Positions 1 through 10,600 of a stretch of DNA of 11,405 nucleotides are shown here, piece after piece. This DNA is from Mansonella perstans (lineage: Eukaryota > Nematoda > Chromadorea > Rhabditida > Onchocercidae). Under the pieces are notes generated by a model that saw only the letters and a list, made by a program, of their open reading frames with translations, was not told the DNA's origin and did not search any database. The stretch covers positions 1 to 11,405 of the forward strand of contig JBAMDO010000499.1 in NCBI GenBank assembly GCA_037074765.1, given 5' to 3'. A program made the translations under genes and the position numbers. How positions within the stretch are numbered: the first letter of the stretch is position 1; every line of letters begins with the position of its first letter.

Positions 1-113
1 ATGAGGTAAAACAACAGCTTGGAGACAGCGACGCTTCTTCAAAGCGAAACTGTCGAAAGTATCAGTGGAAAATATTCCTTCTTTTTTTGATAATATTATT
101 ATTTGAAGTTTAA
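1..113 (+). CDS. Possible 3' end of a neighbouring gene (uncertain)
   Basis: Bases 1-85 are clearly less AT-rich than the following kilobase, as expected of an exon. Frame 3 is open from base 3 to TAA at 111-113 and would end with a basic stretch KRNCRKYQWK followed by hydrophobic IFLLFLIILLFEV, like a tail-anchor. Frame 2 is open to TGA at 104-106, and one minus-strand frame is also open across bases 1-79, so strand and frame are not settled. I do not recognise any of the three translations. A donor-like AG|GTAAAA at bases 4-11 leaves open that the exon ends there instead. Confidence 0.2.
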   Translation, partial: EVKQQLGDSDASSKRNCRKYQWKIFLLFLIILLFEV

Positions 114-718
114 TTAGTATTTTTTGATTTGGCTTCTTGTTGTTTTTTTTTACTTATTTGATCGAATTGGGCGCATTTGTCATCATATTACCCTTCTTGT
201 CTCTTTTTTATTTCCTGCTTTCTCATCCTCTCTCTCCACGCCTGGATGTATATCTCTTTCAAAAAATAACCTCAAGTTAGGTTATTTCGTTTCTTTTTTT
301 GAAAATTTGAATTAATACTTTATAGGCTATCGTATTATTGAATTTTCATTTAAATGCAATCCTTTTTCCCATTCCATAATTATGGCTTATTTCTATTGCT
401 AATTATTTAGAAATTTAAGTGGGAAAGTTAAAAAAAAAGAAGAATTAAAACTTAAAGTTAAAAAAAATATTAAACTGCCACAACTTTCTGAAATTTTTTC
501 TCTTTCCTTTTTTACTATTTATGCTTTCCATTTTCATCACTGTGTATTAATCAGATTAGCGTATCTGTTTTCGGTATCAGCACCCGAAAGTAATGTTATC
601 ACAATGTCCCAATTCTCCGTCCATTAACTATTTGCGTCGTTGTTGTCTTTGGTACCTGAGACATATAAGCCTATCTTGTACTGAGACATGTTGCGTATTT
701 AACCTTTTTACGGAGCAA

Positions 719-765
719 TATATATATACATATATATATATATGTATTATAATATATATATATAT
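719..765. repeat. (TA)n microsatellite with perfect palindrome
   Basis: Nearly pure alternating TA interrupted by single C and G. Bases 726-747 form a perfect 22-nt palindrome (TACATATA...TATATGTA core) able to extrude as a cruciform or fold in RNA. Confidence 0.9.
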
Positions 766-2125
766 GAAGTATATTATGTATATATGTACTACATTAAATG
801 AGTATTTGGTTATATGTACGGATGAATGTTAGTATGTTATAAGATCAATGAAAAGATATGATAAGCTTGTTACCAGCCGGATTATTCTTCTAAATGAAAA
901 AACAATTTCGATAATCTAAACAAGCTATTGTTTATCAAACGGGTTTCAGCTGCTTCTTTTTCTATTTTTATTTCTAGTAACTAAAAAATTATCATTTGCT
1001 TTGGTATATTCATTTTTCTTCTTTTTCAAGAAAAAAATCTCATTTTTTTGGTGCAGAAAATAGATTAATTAATTCACTTGAATTTTCATTAAGTTTAAGT
1101 TATTTGAGTATGTTTGATATTAACATGAAAAAAAAAAAAACGGAAAACTATAATAAATTTGCAATTCTAGCTCATAATTATTTTCAAAAAAAAGGAATTC
1201 TTGAACTAAATAACTTTCATTTGTATTTTCGTTTTTCTTTTGTTTTTTTTCCGATTATATTTTCAAAAAGTTCTTGCAAACAAAAGTTATGATTTTTGCA
1301 GAATTCGTTTTGCACGCAATCTCACCAAATAGGAAATCCTGTAAAATCTGGCATAATTTCATCCAGAAAGTATAAATCGAATTGAACAGATAGTTTGCAG
1401 AAAAAAAGAGAGATGCTCGAATTTCACAAAAAAGAAAAATTTGTTGGGGGAATTTTTTTCCATAATAAAAAAAGCAGAAATGAGACCCGTCGGAAATGTT
1501 CCAATTTTACTACTTTTTCTATATTCTTATCAATAATTTAAACAATTTTTAAACTTTTTTTATAACCTAAGTAAACGTGTTAAAAAAGTTTATGCAGGCA
1601 AGAGTTATCTTTTTGTTTTTTTAAAAGATATATTTTTGAATTTTATCAAACTCTCAATTATGCTCACTTTTCAAGTAAACAATAATCATTTATTATATTT
1701 ACATTACTCTTTTATATGGTAATCTTAACTTATTTTCCCTACTTTTCAATTTTTTTTAAAGTTTATGGTATGTAGTATTATTATATTGTTAGATATCAAT
1801 CATTAAGATATCATTTATCTTGAATAGCAAAATTTTTCAATAAACTTTATGAGGGAAACAGCATTTCGTACATCAGTAATTTGTGAATAAATTATTTTTT
1901 TTTACTATAAATAAACTTTTTGTTTTTCTCCAATGTTCATATGTTTACTTGTTGATAAAAAATAACAAATAAAAACAGCTATTTATTTTGGATATTTATT
2001 TGCTGAATTAGTTTTATTGTATTTTTCATTAGATTGACGTAATCATTTATATTTTTGTCTCTTTTTCTTTCTCTCTTTCTTCCTCTCTCGCTGTGTCTAT
2101 TTGCTTTTTTTGTATTGGAAAAGAA

Positions 2126-2128
<3 letters not shown>

Positions 2129-2165
<37 letters not shown>
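2129..2165. repeat. Homopolymer run of 37 T
   Basis: An unbroken T run immediately after AAGAAATA, preceded at 2057-2097 by a CT-rich tract. It could be the tail of an old retroposed copy inserted on the minus strand, but no target-site duplication or body was identified; simple slippage is the default explanation. Confidence 0.9.
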
Positions 2166-2166
<1 letters not shown>

Positions 2167-2505
2167 TTTTTCAAATATTATAATTAATAAAATGCATTTT
2201 ACTACTGCTAAATACTGCATCAAATAACGGAACGATTAAAGCTGCCATCGAATTAACGTAATGAAAAAGGTTAATCATGAAAATTATCAACGATTATCAT
2301 ATTTACTTGTAATGTCTTTTATTAATATTAATAATGATAACAATAATAATGACAGTATTATAGTAATGATTTTCATTTATTTTTTTTCTTTTATATTTAT
2401 GTTTTTAATTTTTTTTTAAAATATTATAAAATTGTGAAATGATGAAATGTTTTTAGAATAGCAATACACCCACCTTGTAATCGTAGTATTTTGTCGTGAA
2501 AATCC

Positions 2506-2676
2506 ATGTTACCTTGTTTGGAAGAGATTGATGATGATGTTTTTTGTTGCGTTACACAGAAGCACCATGTTGGTAAAAGTTTGTTAATGACGATACTAGT
2601 ATTATTAGCGAATATAGAGATTAAAAATACTGTGACAGATGAGTTTCTTATTGGTGAAAAGAGAGAAAATTTCTGA
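2506..2676 (+). CDS. Orphan small ORF, 56 codons (uncertain)
   Basis: ATG at 2506 to TGA at 2674-2676, with an in-frame TGA just upstream (2497-2499). The product begins MLPCLEEIDDDVFCCV and has a hydrophobic segment SLLMTILVLLANI. Its composition is balanced (Cys, Asp, Glu, His, Gly) compared with the F/K/N-only translations around it. There is no recognised family, promoter or splice support, and an ORF of this length can occur by chance. Confidence 0.15.
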   Translation: MLPCLEEIDDDVFCCVTQKHHVGKSLLMTILVLLANIEIKNTVTDEFLIGEKRENF

Positions 2677-3606
2677 GGTTAAAAGGTCAATAGAACTTGG
2701 ACATCGTATAAAACTTAATGCAAAACAGACTAGAATGAATGAACTGATATTAGAATTTCTTATCGTTTATATAAGGAATGTATAAAGAGATTTTTTTTAA
2801 CAATCAAGCATATAAAATCTTTACAAATTGACCATATTCTCTCACAGCTGTAAGGGCAATTTACATGAAAGACTGCCTTTTTGTAAAAAAGGAAATTGCG
2901 CATAAATTATTTTGCCAGATGTACGAAATTTAGAAAAAAACACAATTAAAAGTTTAAAAATTAGATAGCTGACTCATGATTTCAGGTGTGAGAAAACGCT
3001 TGTTATTCGACGGAATAATAGTAAATGCAAATAAATCTATTTTACGTAGATCAAATAATTTTATGATACAATTATTTCGATTTTTCTGACAGGATTACTA
3101 TCTTGTAATCGTAATATTACTATCTTCATAGTTTTTCCTTTTTTTTTTTTTTCCTCCAATTCTAATTAATTTTATAGGATAAGTGTTGAACTTGTGGATG
3201 GTTTTTTTAATCAAAGGAATCGAAAAATTAAATAATGGGAGTGGATTTTTAAATTTAATTTTTCTTAGGTTCACTTTTTTTTTTTTTTTTTTTGGTGTTA
3301 GTATGTATGCAAAATCATCATTATTATTAAGATTATTATTTATTAGTGTCAAGAACAAAAAGCTGCTTTTTTCTTCCTTGCCGAAGTTGTTACTGTTTAC
3401 ATTTTTAATTAATTTAACTATATTTTTTAAACTAATTGGATGACTTTATTGAGGATGAATAATAATGCATTTTAGGCAAGAAAAACATTGAAACTTCGAT
3501 GAGACTTCAACAGTGATTGGAACGATTTGCTTGCTTTGATAAATTAAATATGATAATGAAATAAAACAAATTAAATTAAGTAAAATGTTATTTAATCAAA
3601 TGGAAA

Positions 3607-3657
3607 TTTTCTATTCTCTTTTCCCCTTCTCTTTCTTTCTCTCTCTCTCTATCTTTT
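3607..3657. repeat. CT-rich pyrimidine tract
   Basis: About 50 bases almost entirely C and T, including a (CT) run CTCTCTCTCTCT. A comparable tract lies at 2057-2097. No function can be assigned from sequence. Confidence 0.7.
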
Positions 3658-3785
3658 GTTATTAATTAAAAAAGAGAAAATGAAATAATAATGTTTCTGT
3701 GTAGTTTTCCTTTTTTTTTCATCTGTGATTTTTTTTACACGTAAAACATTATTAATAACTTGAGATAATTAACCTGATAGCTCAC

Positions 3786-3817
3786 TGATTGATTGATTAA
3801 TTGATTGGTTGATTAAT
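3786..3817. repeat. TGAT tetranucleotide repeat, eight units
   Basis: Eight consecutive 4-bp units: TGAT x3, TAAT, TGAT, TGGT, TGAT, TAAT. The 8-bp word CTGATAGC occurs just before (3774-3781) and just after (3821-3828). Confidence 0.85.
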
Positions 3818-4267
3818 AGACTGATAGCAATTATGACGAATTATTTCATTGCATTTCATTTTAATTTAGCAAAAGTATTGATTAACATCGAAAATTTTCT
3901 TCATAGAAATTTCACAAAAATTTTTATTGAAATATAATAGCTGTAATTATCAATTACAATTAAAAATTAGATTAAACAAACTGCACTCCAAAGCAAAATA
4001 TACAGTGAAAGTAAATTTTAACGTTTCCATAACAACATCGTCCTTGCATAATAACTTCACGTGAACAGATGATTTGTTTTACGTTATGTAAAGCATTTGT
4101 TGCAAAAAAAAAGTGATTGAGTGAAGCTGTGTTAGAAGTGGTAAAATTTATAATTAAGTTGACTGATTGCCTTTTTTTGTAATTTTTGTCGACAGCATTA
4201 ATTGCGAGGATGGAACTCTTAAAAATTAAGTAAAAATAAGCTTATTTGTAAAAAAATCATGATTGGA

Positions 4268-4273
4268 TTTAAT
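4268..4273 (-). promoter_or_regulatory. Candidate poly(A) signal ATTAAA
   Basis: Minus-strand ATTAAA about 233 bases after the peptidase stop. No AATAAA occurs earlier on that strand downstream of the stop; the nearest one I saw is at 3923-3928. Such hexamers are frequent by chance at this AT content. Confidence 0.2.
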
Positions 4274-4292
4274 ATTTTAGAATAATTTGACG

Positions 4293-4318
4293 CAAATATC
4301 TCCACCAAATATCTCCAC
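4293..4318. repeat. 13-bp perfect tandem duplication
   Basis: CAAATATCTCCAC occurs twice head to tail. It lies about 190 bases past the peptidase stop, so on the mRNA strand it would be two copies of GTGGAGATATTTG, in the likely 3' UTR if transcription extends that far. Confidence 0.9.
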
Positions 4319-4505
4319 CATTATTAAAAGGGTTAATTAAGCTCAACTGGTTTCAAATTCGTGCTTGGGTATTGCGTATGCATGGTGGTGACGTCTATGT
4401 CACATTTACTTGACAAAAACTAGTTAACAACTTTTTTTTCATTAGAATTTTTTGGCTAATATAAAAGCTAATATATATACATATGAAAACAGTGTAATAA
4501 TATAT

Positions 4506-4634
4506 TTAAATTCGCTCCCTTAATATGTTAATGGCGCATTCGATGGAATATTGAATGACGGATATTTGAAATGCAATTTGACGTGCGCTTACAATGCGTT
4601 CAGCGTAACTTCTGGCGCTGTTGAATGCATCTAT
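4506..4634 (-). CDS. Exon l: terminal coding exon and stop
   Basis: Residues 568-609, then TAA at 4508-4506. It follows exon k directly (HDA|IDAFN) and reads SAYRQI-like helix residues: [17 protein letters not shown], matching PSMA GEVKRQIYVAAFTVQ, ending about where PSMA ends. The acceptor is ATTGCAG|ATAGAT at 4636-4635. Many codons end in C (AAC, AGC, GCC, TAC, CGC, TCC, ATC, TGC), whereas other exons favour T or A endings. No other stop-bearing exon was seen, so the C terminus is probably complete. Confidence 0.88.
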   Translation of the reverse strand: MDAFNSARSYAERIVSARQIAFQISVIQYSIECAINILRERI

Positions 4635-7600
4635 CTGCAATATCGCTATATGGGATAAACTCGTTTTTGTTCAATAAAAGAGAGAAAGAAGGTAAAATGA
4701 AATTTATCAAAAAAAAGAATCACTTGATTTTTGTAAAATTTCATCAATTTAAATCACCGATAATTTTTGATTTAAAAACTAAATTTGCTTAAATTCCTGT
4801 TCTTATATCACTATTTTAAGTTTAACATTAACTGATGAAAATTGGAATTAAGTTTTTGAATTCATTTTTTTGAATAAATAAAATCAAATGGAAAAACACA
4901 TACCGCATCATGAATAATACTCATAGTAGTAAAATGATTATCGCTATTTTTACTGCTAACACTAAATAGTAGATGTCGTTGTGTTGGTTCATCCGGTATA
5001 CCACGTGGATTGATAAAACATCTTTCAACACTCATCAAACGATCATTAATTGATGAAAAATCCCTCTGGCCATATAAATTTGCAAGATGGTAGCTATGTC
5101 GTATAATATCGTCAAATTTTTTTGCATACTTCAAGAAATCCTGCAAAAAAATTTTACTGCATCCAATTGAAATGAAAAATATTTCTCCAGATTAAATAAA
5201 AAAACGAAAAAAATCGGTTTGAAATTTTTACATTTTACATTATAAATCGATTAACAAATTTAGAGAATAAAGAAGATAAACGAAATGAAGAAAAAAATTA
5301 CATTTATGTTAGGGAATTGCAGTCTGATTTCTTAATTCTTATTCGAAATTTCATGATGACTTATCAATTAACAACAACAGCAATAAACAAAAATATCTTT
5401 TAATTGCTTCAGTTTCATCTATTTCATTAAATATGTAAGAAATGTTTTCTGTACTATAAATTTTGAATACAAATTTTAAAATAATCTTTTTCTTTTTAAA
5501 TATTTGAAACATATTATCATACCATGGAAACATTGTGTAAGCATTTTAATTGATGCTTAGCATCATGTAACATTTCGCCATAATATTTCAATTTTTCCAG
5601 TGATTGCTTAATTGGTGGCAGATAACGGTGAACAATGCTTAATGCAAGATCGGTAATATTTAGAGGAAGTATGGGTAAATCAGCAAATTTACAAACAACT
5701 GCTGCCCAATATTTACCCACAGCCTCATGAACCTGCAGTAATTAGAACAGACGTAATTGTTTTGATTGTTTGTTAAAATAAAGGAAAATATAATAGTAAA
5801 TAAATTAAGCTTTAATAATCGGCAAATTATGAGGTAATTAATTCTGGAAAAAATTTCTCATTATCAAGCTTACAATGATTCACCCTTTTTGAAAAAAATT
5901 AAAAACAAGAAGAATAGGTAATTTTATTTAGAGAAAGACAAAAAAAGCTGTCATTTACCTAATTTAAGAGTAACAGAAATTAGATTAGGGATTAATTATT
6001 AATGAAGCTGTTTGTTTTGAAAATTTCTTAAAAAAATATCGCTAATACAACTTATATAATGAATAACAACCATTTTTTTTCTAGAAGTTGAACAAATTAA
6101 TTACCATGCAACTATCATTTTACCAAAATAATACAATAAAGTGTAAAAGAGGATAACATTGAGAAGTTATTATGTGATTATTAAAAATTAAACAAATGAA
6201 TTGCTGTGTGACCATTACTATCACCACTACAATATAGCAAACGTTAAAAGTTTAAAAAGTAAAATTAAATTAATTTTTTTAATTTTAACTTTTTTCTCAA
6301 TGAAATGCACTAGCGAATATCGAACACTCGTCCTATAATGATTGAAATTTAAATTGAATTATTTGGTTTTGACAAAGTCTTTTTTTGCTAACCGTTAAAT
6401 TATTTGTATCAATGATGTGATCATTGGTAAATGGTGTCTCATACAACGAATGATATAACGGATAATTATCATATGATGTTTTATTCCTGGAATATTTTCA
6501 GTGATAAAAGTGATGAAAAATCAAAAATTAACTTTTGTTAAACGATTATTTTTTGTCAATTTGTGTTATTTGCAAAAGCGTTTGACAAGGTGAAAAAAGT
6601 TCCATTTTGGATGGATAAATAATAAAAGAAAATTGATATGACAAAATATCGAAATAATTTATCATAAATTTGAACTCTTTAAATTGGTTTTGTACGCACA
6701 TTAGGATAATTAATAATTCATTAACATTCAAAGTAGATGTATTTATACCTATAAGTGATGTCAGCAACGGGTATACCAAGATAGTTCAAAAATGATGCAT
6801 GATCACTTTTAGTTCCTGGAATTGGCATTGATGGTATATCTGGTAAAAAACTGATATCACTTGGGAAATTTTTCAACCTGTAATTGAAATCATTTCTAAA
6901 TTATCCAATTTACTTTTTATTTCTCATTATCCTCCGATTAAAATCCGAATATCTCGACTAATGATATAAATCATATGAAGAAATGATTTGTTTCTTTTAT
7001 TAGTTATATTTAAATCTTAATTCGAAAAATCATATATACTTGGGAAACTTAACTTGAGAATAAATTATTTACAAAAGATTTCAAAAAATTTCAGAAACTA
7101 AAAAAATATTGAGTTTACTGACCAAGTATCATAAAGAGTTTTCCGGCCAAATTTTCGCTCTGATTCCATTGGATTTGGAATTAATTTCGATATTTTAGCC
7201 ATAAACTGATATAATGTTGGTACCGTATTTATATGCCTACAAATAAATAATTATGATTTTAACTTATTTTTAAATATTCAATTTAATTTTTCTGCTACAA
7301 ATCATTTCACTTCGGCAATTCTTAAGGATAATGAAGTGAATAATGGGCATGAATGAAAGTGCTGAAGCTTTTCATTTCATTTTGAAATTATTCACAAAAA
7401 AAAGGGAAAACAATTTCAACCTTTTCCATTTAAACAAAAAGCAAAAGAATTTATTTATCACCTTAACTAGTACTATAAAGCATCTTAAATTTCCTATCTC
7501 ATTTTGAGTTAATTTATTTGGAGATTAATTACTTAATTGAAATAGCAAAAAATGTTGTTAATTTGAAACTTGACCTAATCAATCTTTTAAAAATGCAAAA

Positions 7601-10600
7601 TATTTTTCAAGAACAATATAAAAGAGAAATTAGAAGCCCTCATATATTCATAAAAGAAAAAAAAAAAGAAAAGATGGCTTTGGAAAGTTAAGAATGAAAA
7701 TGAAGTTAATGAATTGAAAAAGTAGAAGGAAAATTAAACAAGGTATAATTGGAGTGTATATTGTCCACATTGAAATATGCAACTGTTCGTTGGCTTAATA
7801 AATTTGCATATTCTTCGACAAATTCTGTTGAGCCAATTAAGCCATATTCCTCAGCATCCCAATTGCAAAATATAATTGTCCGCGCTGCAATACACTAATG
7901 TTTTAAGACCTAAACGTAGATTGGATTGCTAGTATTTTTTTTACAGCAAAGTAAATTTCGAAAGGTGTAACAACCACTCTAACATTTTGGCCACGACAAT
8001 GCGTTAAGCATCTAAACATGGATTGCTTTGTCGTAAATTTCCACGTGTATCAACGCAAATTCCGACGCAAATTTCAAGCTATTGTGACGGATGACTATAA
8101 CAATGTATTCTAAATCATTGGTCTTTAACCGGTTGTCTGTGTGAGCAAAAAAGCCATATTCCGAAAGGCAATGCGGTTAGCATTAAAAAACAGGCATGAT
8201 TGCGGATTGCTTTTTTTCTTTAAAATAATGCATTAAAAATTTTGATTAAAGTTTGTTTCTCAAATCAGCAAAATTTACGATTACCTTTTATGTTCTATTG
8301 CTACAAAATGAGGAAAAAAGCAAGTGATCTATGACCAAGCAAATATTTGTGAATTTACTAGTCTAAATTGTTAGGAATGGCATTGACAAATTATGAAATA
8401 CACAGAAAAATTTTGAAAAACTTGATAAAATTGGTTTGTATGTAATGACTGATATTGTTTTAATTGATTATGATACATATATGGCTCTTTTTGATGTAGT
8501 AGCAATTAATATGAAGCCTAAGGACAAGCCTAAAGATAAAACAACACATATCAGTGTCAAATAATATTGCAAAGAAATGAGTGTGGAAAGTAATGATCAA
8601 AGTTACCTGGTCGCCAATTTTTCACTTTCATGGTTTGTACAATACCACGAGCAACTTCAGCTAATATTGCTGTACCACTGTTTGGATCCAAAGCACCATA
8701 AACCCAAGCATCATAATGATTACCTAAGATGACATATTTATCAGGAGCCATTGAACCATGAATATAACCTATCACATTTCGAATTGTTCTGCAAATAATT
8801 CGATTACTTATATTTTGTATTATATTTATTTAATTCATATATGAAATTAAATTAACAAAATTAAATTAATTTACAAGTTTTTTTGAAAAGAAACAAAGTG
8901 ATAAGAATTGAATAAAATTAATCCGAATAATTTTTTAGATATTAGCTGGTAAAATTGGAGTACAACTTATTGTTTTTATAGTAATACCTAAAAAAAAAAA
9001 CCTTATTTCTAATGTTGAATGAACTGTGATTTGTATTTCATTATTATCTTTCATATCAGGTCCAAGATAATAAGTTACATTAAGGCCACCTTGCCAATCA
9101 AGTGGTGCTGAGAGACCACGCATATCAGATAGCACATGATAAGCATCCAGATAACTTAATGGTAATACCGGAATTTTTGGTAGCACATGGTCATTCATAG
9201 CCTGAAAATGTTAAAGTATTACTTTTTCATTTTTTATGCACGAAAAGGCGAATTTAAGAAGTTAAAGCCTCAAAAATCTTAGGAAAAAAATGCCTCGAAC
9301 TTTCATGTGCAAAGTGTAAAAACATTGATACTGAAATGAAATTACCAAATTTGCGTCATCTCAAATGCGAAATAATAGAGAGTGATGAAACGGTTACTTT
9401 ATTTCAAATCAGATAATTTATCATTTTGCTATTATTTCCTCTAATATTTTCTTTATACTAAAAGGTACTAATTTTCGATCGTCTCATTTTTTGATTAACT
9501 AATTTTGAAAAGCTGTTCTCCATCTGCAAACTTAATATCATAAATAAGCGGTACTTAAAAACCAAGACTATCATTGAAAAGGAGAAAAAAATTTTTTTCT
9601 ATGCTTATGATATATGCAAATTTTACAAAAATTTACATTCAACTTAAATTTAGGCTAAACATGTCAAATTATATCATATGATAGCAAAAAAAATATGAAA
9701 AACTTGCAAAAAAAATTTCTTTCTGATGTGCGAAAAAATCGTGACTGTAAATTTTATGCATTATAAAAATTTTTGCTGAAAATAATATTCCTTAATAGGA
9801 ATGTGTTCTACAATCTTTAGCTTAATTGTGATTTCATAATGAATTATTTACAAATCTGTCACAATTTAATAATATAATTTATCATAATTTAATACTGAAT
9901 TATTCATAATTTATTATAATTTGGTAATGAATTATGCATAATTTGTCGCCATTTAGTAATAGACTGTTTATAATTCATCACGATTTAATCAATTAGTGAT
10001 GAAATGCTTTTGAGTGATACTTCTTTGATAGTTTTTGAGCGATACAAATTCCTTTTTGCTGGATATAATGGCGAAAGTGGATCACCATTTCCATGCATAA
10101 TGCTACCACGTTGTACACCCGAATTTGGTAACCATTCGGTATTCGGGTACACATTTTCTGCAAAATTGAATATTTAAAAAAAATAAATAAATAATGCAAT
10201 TAAAAGAGAAAAATTTTCTAGAATTTATATCCCTCAATTTCGGCAATTTTTCAACTGCTATTCTTTGTAATAAGATTAAAAATTCGCTGAAATAAGTTGA
10301 AAATTTTTTGTTTTTTTTCGTTTACCATCTTTTAATTTCAAAATTTTGATTTCTTTTTTAATTAATTTTTCTTTTATTTATTACAAAACAGTTACTGCCT
10401 TTTTTTTCGATTGCCAAAAAGTATGCTCAATTATCTATTAATTTGTAATTGGAATAATTAGCTAAAAGATCTAATGTGCTTTAATAGCCAGACAATACTA
10501 ATTAATGGTAATGGTGATAATAATGACAACAGTAATTATGACATAGACAGTGATAATAATAATAATAGCAATAATAATAATAACTAACAATTACAATGAT

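Larger units (their letters stand above)
114..4505. other. AT-rich intergenic / 3' flanking region without recognised gene
   Basis: About 4.4 kb in which no open frame matches a family I recognise. The longer open frames (593-832, 996-1292, 3098-3358 minus, 3183-3443 plus) are low-complexity F/K/N/I/Y-rich translations of T-runs and microsatellites. The region holds the simple repeats listed separately and a 56-codon ORF at 2506-2676. The part next to 4505 should contain the peptidase 3' UTR; the part next to 114 may be the 3' flank of a neighbour. Confidence 0.65.

Noticed and set aside
124..315. Plus-strand 63-codon open frame
   Set aside because: It begins at a non-ATG codon and is a hydrophobic translation of T-rich DNA; no motif.
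593..832. Plus-strand 79-codon open frame
   Set aside because: The second half is the (TA)n tract read as IYIYI; there is no coding signature.
996..1292. Plus-strand 98-codon open frame
   Set aside because: Low-complexity F/S/K/N-rich translation of homopolymers in AT-rich DNA.
2129..2165. Poly-T as the tail of a retroposon
   Set aside because: No element body or target-site duplication was found around it; simple homopolymer expansion is enough.
3098..3443. Two overlapping open frames on opposite strands (3098-3358 minus, 3183-3443 plus)
   Set aside because: Both are K/N/F/L-rich translations of T-runs and AT-rich sequence with no recognisable motif.
4330..4370. tRNA-like A-box (AAGCTCAACTGG) and B-box-like (GGTTTCAAATTC) words, and a loose resemblance to the nematode spliced leader start
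   Set aside because: The two boxes are adjacent instead of about 35 bases apart, no cloverleaf forms, and the spliced-leader match breaks after about ten bases.
4388..4403. GTGAC...GTCAC inverted repeat with TGACGTC core
   Set aside because: A five-base stem is within chance expectation and its position downstream of the stop does not suit a CREB-type promoter site.
5351..5533. Minus-strand 60-codon open frame past exon j
   Set aside because: It reads through the donor ATG|GTATGA into intron sequence in another frame.
6546..6779. Minus-strand 77-codon open frame
   Set aside because: It overlaps exon h in the wrong frame and continues into the intron h-i.
8986..9001. Recursive (ratchet) splice site at T11-AG|GTATTA
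   Set aside because: The AG is only 14 bases after the donor, too close to be spliced as an intron; competing donors is the better reading.
9993..10199. Minus-strand 68-codon open frame
   Set aside because: It overlaps exon c in a different frame; the homologous frame ([14 protein letters not shown]) is the real one.
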